A stretch of 64,000 bases of DNA, from the NCBI GenBank assembly GCA_905200645.1, contig CAJKLD010000005.1, positions 1 to 64,000 on the forward strand, written 5' to 3'. The stretch is from an uncultured Phascolarctobacterium sp. Lineage in GTDB: Bacteria > Bacillota > Negativicutes > Acidaminococcales > Acidaminococcaceae. Positions 62,587-64,000 of the stretch are shown one piece after another. The first letter of the stretch is position 1. Each line of letters opens with the position of its first letter. Below the pieces are notes generated by a model. The model was not told the origin of the DNA, did not search any database, and was given only the letters and a program-made list of their open reading frames with translations. The position numbers were made by a program, and so were the translations under genes.

Positions 62587-62847
62587 AGTAACCTACTCCG
62601 CGCAAGGTTTTAATTAACTCCTCATTATGCAGGCTGGAAATTTTTTTGCGTAGCAAACGAATGTGCACATCCAAATTAATTTAGGCATCATCCAATCCAG
62701 TACCAGAACATCATAGCCGTCAGCATAAACTTTACAGTAAGCTTCTTCTCCATCCTGCACCCAAACAGTATTTATATTTTGTTTTTTCAAAAGCATTGTT
62801 AAAAGCTTGCTCAAGTTCAAATCATCTTCAGCCAATAGTATTTTCAT
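62576..62847 (-). pseudogene. Degraded OmpR-type response regulator gene
   Basis: The first 56 codons are a good receiver start: MKILLAEDDLNLSKLLTMLL, then DVLVLDWMMP with the phosphorylated Asp. There the sequence jumps, with a frame change, to the last 30 codons of a winged-helix output domain: LDVHIRLLRKKISSLHNEE and LIKTLRGVGYYVE. Over 100 codons are missing. Together with the kinase remnant this is a dead two-component system. Confidence 0.88.
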
Positions 62848-62985
62848 AATTTCGCCTCCGCAGATATTTTATCACGTTATAGCATACTAGAAGCTGCTGA
62901 ATTTTAACTGAATACTACCAACTTTAAAGCTTTTTTAGTTCTATTGATTTATTAAGCATAAATATTGACAGTAAAACTGTTTATA

Positions 62986-63420
62986 TCAACATTTATATTT
63001 AGTTACTTTCATATTTTTTGTTTTTATTTCTTTAAGAACCAATTCTATACACATATCTAAATTTTTTCTAATATCTGTTTCCCAAAACCGCAATACATTC
63101 CAACCATTATCACGAAGTTCAATAGTATTCTCCAAATCCCTCTCTATATTACGTTTTATTTTCTCATGCCAAAACTCCACATTAGTATGTACATCATAAC
63201 GCTCAAATGTTTTTCCGTGCCAAAAATCGCCATCACAAAATATAGCTATTCTATATTTAGTAATGACTATATCTGGATGGCAATTATAAAGTTTTATGTT
63301 TTTACGATACCGAACCCCTTTATGCCACAGTGCTTTACGCAAGGATACCTCAATTTTAGTATCCTTGCTTTTTATAGCTACCATATTCTTATGTCGCTGA
63401 GCTTTTGTTAAATTATCCAT
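62986..63420 (-). CDS. vsr: Very short patch repair (Vsr) endonuclease
   Basis: Vsr nicks next to T:G mismatches left by deamination of methylated cytosine. The 144-residue protein has MVAIKSKDTKIEVSLRKALW near the start (Glu 24), the catalytic-site CHPDIVITKYRIAIFCDGDFWHG (Asp 50, His 68) and WNVLRFWETDI. The E. coli zinc cysteines around the FWHGC motif are replaced here by Asp and Lys, so the structural zinc site looks altered. It lies 13 bases after the EcoRII-type gene. The region is more AT-rich than the core operons. Confidence 0.9.
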   Translation of the reverse strand: MDNLTKAQRHKNMVAIKSKDTKIEVSLRKALWHKGVRYRKNIKLYNCHPDIVITKYRIAIFCDGDFWHGKTFERYDVHTNVEFWHEKIKRNIERDLENTIELRDNGWNVLRFWETDIRKNLDMCIELVLKEIKTKNMKVTKYKC

Positions 63421-63433
63421 TATATTTAACCAT

Positions 63434-64000
63434 TTATAAATTCACACCTTCTGTTTCTTTAACATAGTCAACAAATTTCTTGATAGTCCAAATACGGTTT
63501 TGCTTTTCTTTAGGGTACGTTTTTATATATTCCCTAGGAACAACTAAAATGACTTTTTCTGCTTCCATTTCATCCATTTGATCTGCTGATATCCCCTGTT
63601 GCAAAGTACAGAGAAACTTATTTTTATCTCTTAATCTGTCGGCTTCATTCAAAATCTGTCTCCATCTATCTTTACAAGTAGTTTTAGCAGCTAAACTGAT
63701 CAATTTATCCGTAGAAAAAGAAATATTTCTATAAGCATCCTGAGATGGAAAAATAAAATCCGGCCTTTTTTTGCCTTCTGTAACAGCCTGTGAAGTATAT
63801 TCTATTTTATTACCATCAAATATTGCAGATAAATGATGCTCTAAACTTTTTCCTGCTCTGCTTTTCCTGCGATTCAATACCTGATTAGCAATCTTAATAA
63901 AATCCTCGACATCATCAAAACCATTGCGAATTAAATCTCCATATCTTGCATGTTCAATAGCTCTGAACAGCTTAAATTCCATATTATACCAGTCTAAAAG
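63434..64000 (-). CDS. EcoRII-type restriction endonuclease, partial (5' end outside window)
   Basis: At least 188 residues of the catalytic C-terminal domain of an EcoRII-like enzyme are present. The pattern is LFRAIEHARYGDLIRNGFDD, QVLNRRKSRAGKSLEHHLSAIF, RPDFIFPSQDAYR, LAAKTTCKDRWRQILNEADR and TLQQGISADQM. The Asp of RPDF and the Lys of AAKTT are the likely nuclease residues. The frame stays open to the window edge, so the N-terminal effector domain may lie outside. EcoRII cuts CCWGG; the target here is inferred from family only. A cytosine methyltransferase should be nearby beyond the edge. Confidence 0.88.
   Translation of the reverse strand, partial: LLDWYNMEFKLFRAIEHARYGDLIRNGFDDVEDFIKIANQVLNRRKSRAGKSLEHHLSAIFDGNKIEYTSQAVTEGKKRPDFIFPSQDAYRNISFSTDKLISLAAKTTCKDRWRQILNEADRLRDKNKFLCTLQQGISADQMDEMEAEKVILVVPREYIKTYPKEKQNRIWTIKKFVDYVKETEGVNL

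Noticed and set aside
1..64000. Insertion sequence or prophage
   Set aside because: No transposase, integrase or phage structural gene is seen; mobile traits are limited to toxin-antitoxin and restriction genes and non-coding repeats.

Overview
The window reads as chromosome of a diderm Firmicute of the class Negativicutes, probably an Acidaminococcaceae-like gut anaerobe; the family assignment is inference. The core genes are of Firmicute type: PolC, FapR, WhiA/YvcK/RapZ, ECF transporters and a clostridial-style fab operon. At the same time a two-partner secretion pair needs an outer membrane: a TpsB barrel with a POTRA domain and a terminal Phe, and a very large TpsA exoprotein. Nearly all genes lie on the minus strand. 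The exceptions are an ECF S component, tRNA-Arg, hicAB and a gamma-class carbonic anhydrase homologue.

Layout. 1-918: gene-free, hairpin-rich intergenic repeat, including a 233-bp tandem duplication. 919-14886: a housekeeping run read right to left, pyrH-frr-(small ORF)-ferredoxin-uppS-cdsA-dxr-rseP-ispG-proS-mgtC-polC-DUF3783-yajQ, covering nucleotide synthesis, ribosome recycling, isoprenoid and envelope lipid synthesis, and replication. PolC lacks the usual inserted proofreading exonuclease. 15094-16290: an ECF S component with a candidate operator, then a second copy of the intergenic repeat. 16294-21305: nfo, a polysaccharide deacetylase and rapZ-yvcK-whiA. 21460-30164: a cyclase gene and the fatty-acid operon fapR-plsX-fabH-fabD-fabG-acpP-fabK-like-fabF-rnc, led by a strong promoter with a FapR-like operator at its transcription start. 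30225-31185: a type III toxin-antitoxin module. It has a promoter, two 53-nt RNA repeats with compensatory stem changes, a leaky terminator and a toxin gene, and it lies between two fragments of the intergenic repeat. 31284-41782: the two-partner secretion operon and an adjacent XRE regulator; poly-G tracts lie in the regulator's promoter spacer and next to a possible operon promoter. 41986-46827: a thioesterase operon, tRNA-Arg, hicAB with an operator between -35 and -10, a CYTH-CHAD protein and a VTT membrane protein. 47036-53976: a carbonic anhydrase homologue, a NamZ-type lipoprotein, a RelE/ParE remnant, rplM-rpsI, a TruA-acetyltransferase fusion and the ECF energising module. 54130-58957: a branched-chain amino acid ABC operon livKHMGF. 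59399-61300: an alanine/glycine symporter under a tandem glycine riboswitch. 61356-62847: a decaying stretch with a membrane protein carrying an in-frame stop and a two-component pair, both genes deleted internally. 62986-64000: vsr and an EcoRII-type restriction endonuclease that runs off the window.

How it fits together. The core operons supply membrane lipid (FapR regulon, CdsA, UppS), isoprenoids (Dxr, IspG) and translation. The accessory material is concentrated at 30-31 kb, 44 kb, 49 kb and 61-64 kb: toxin-antitoxin systems, restriction-modification and pseudogenes. The strongest candidate for an under-described system is the type III toxin-antitoxin module at 30.3-31.1 kb. Next are the poly-G promoter tracts around the TPS locus and the dispersed hairpin repeat family.
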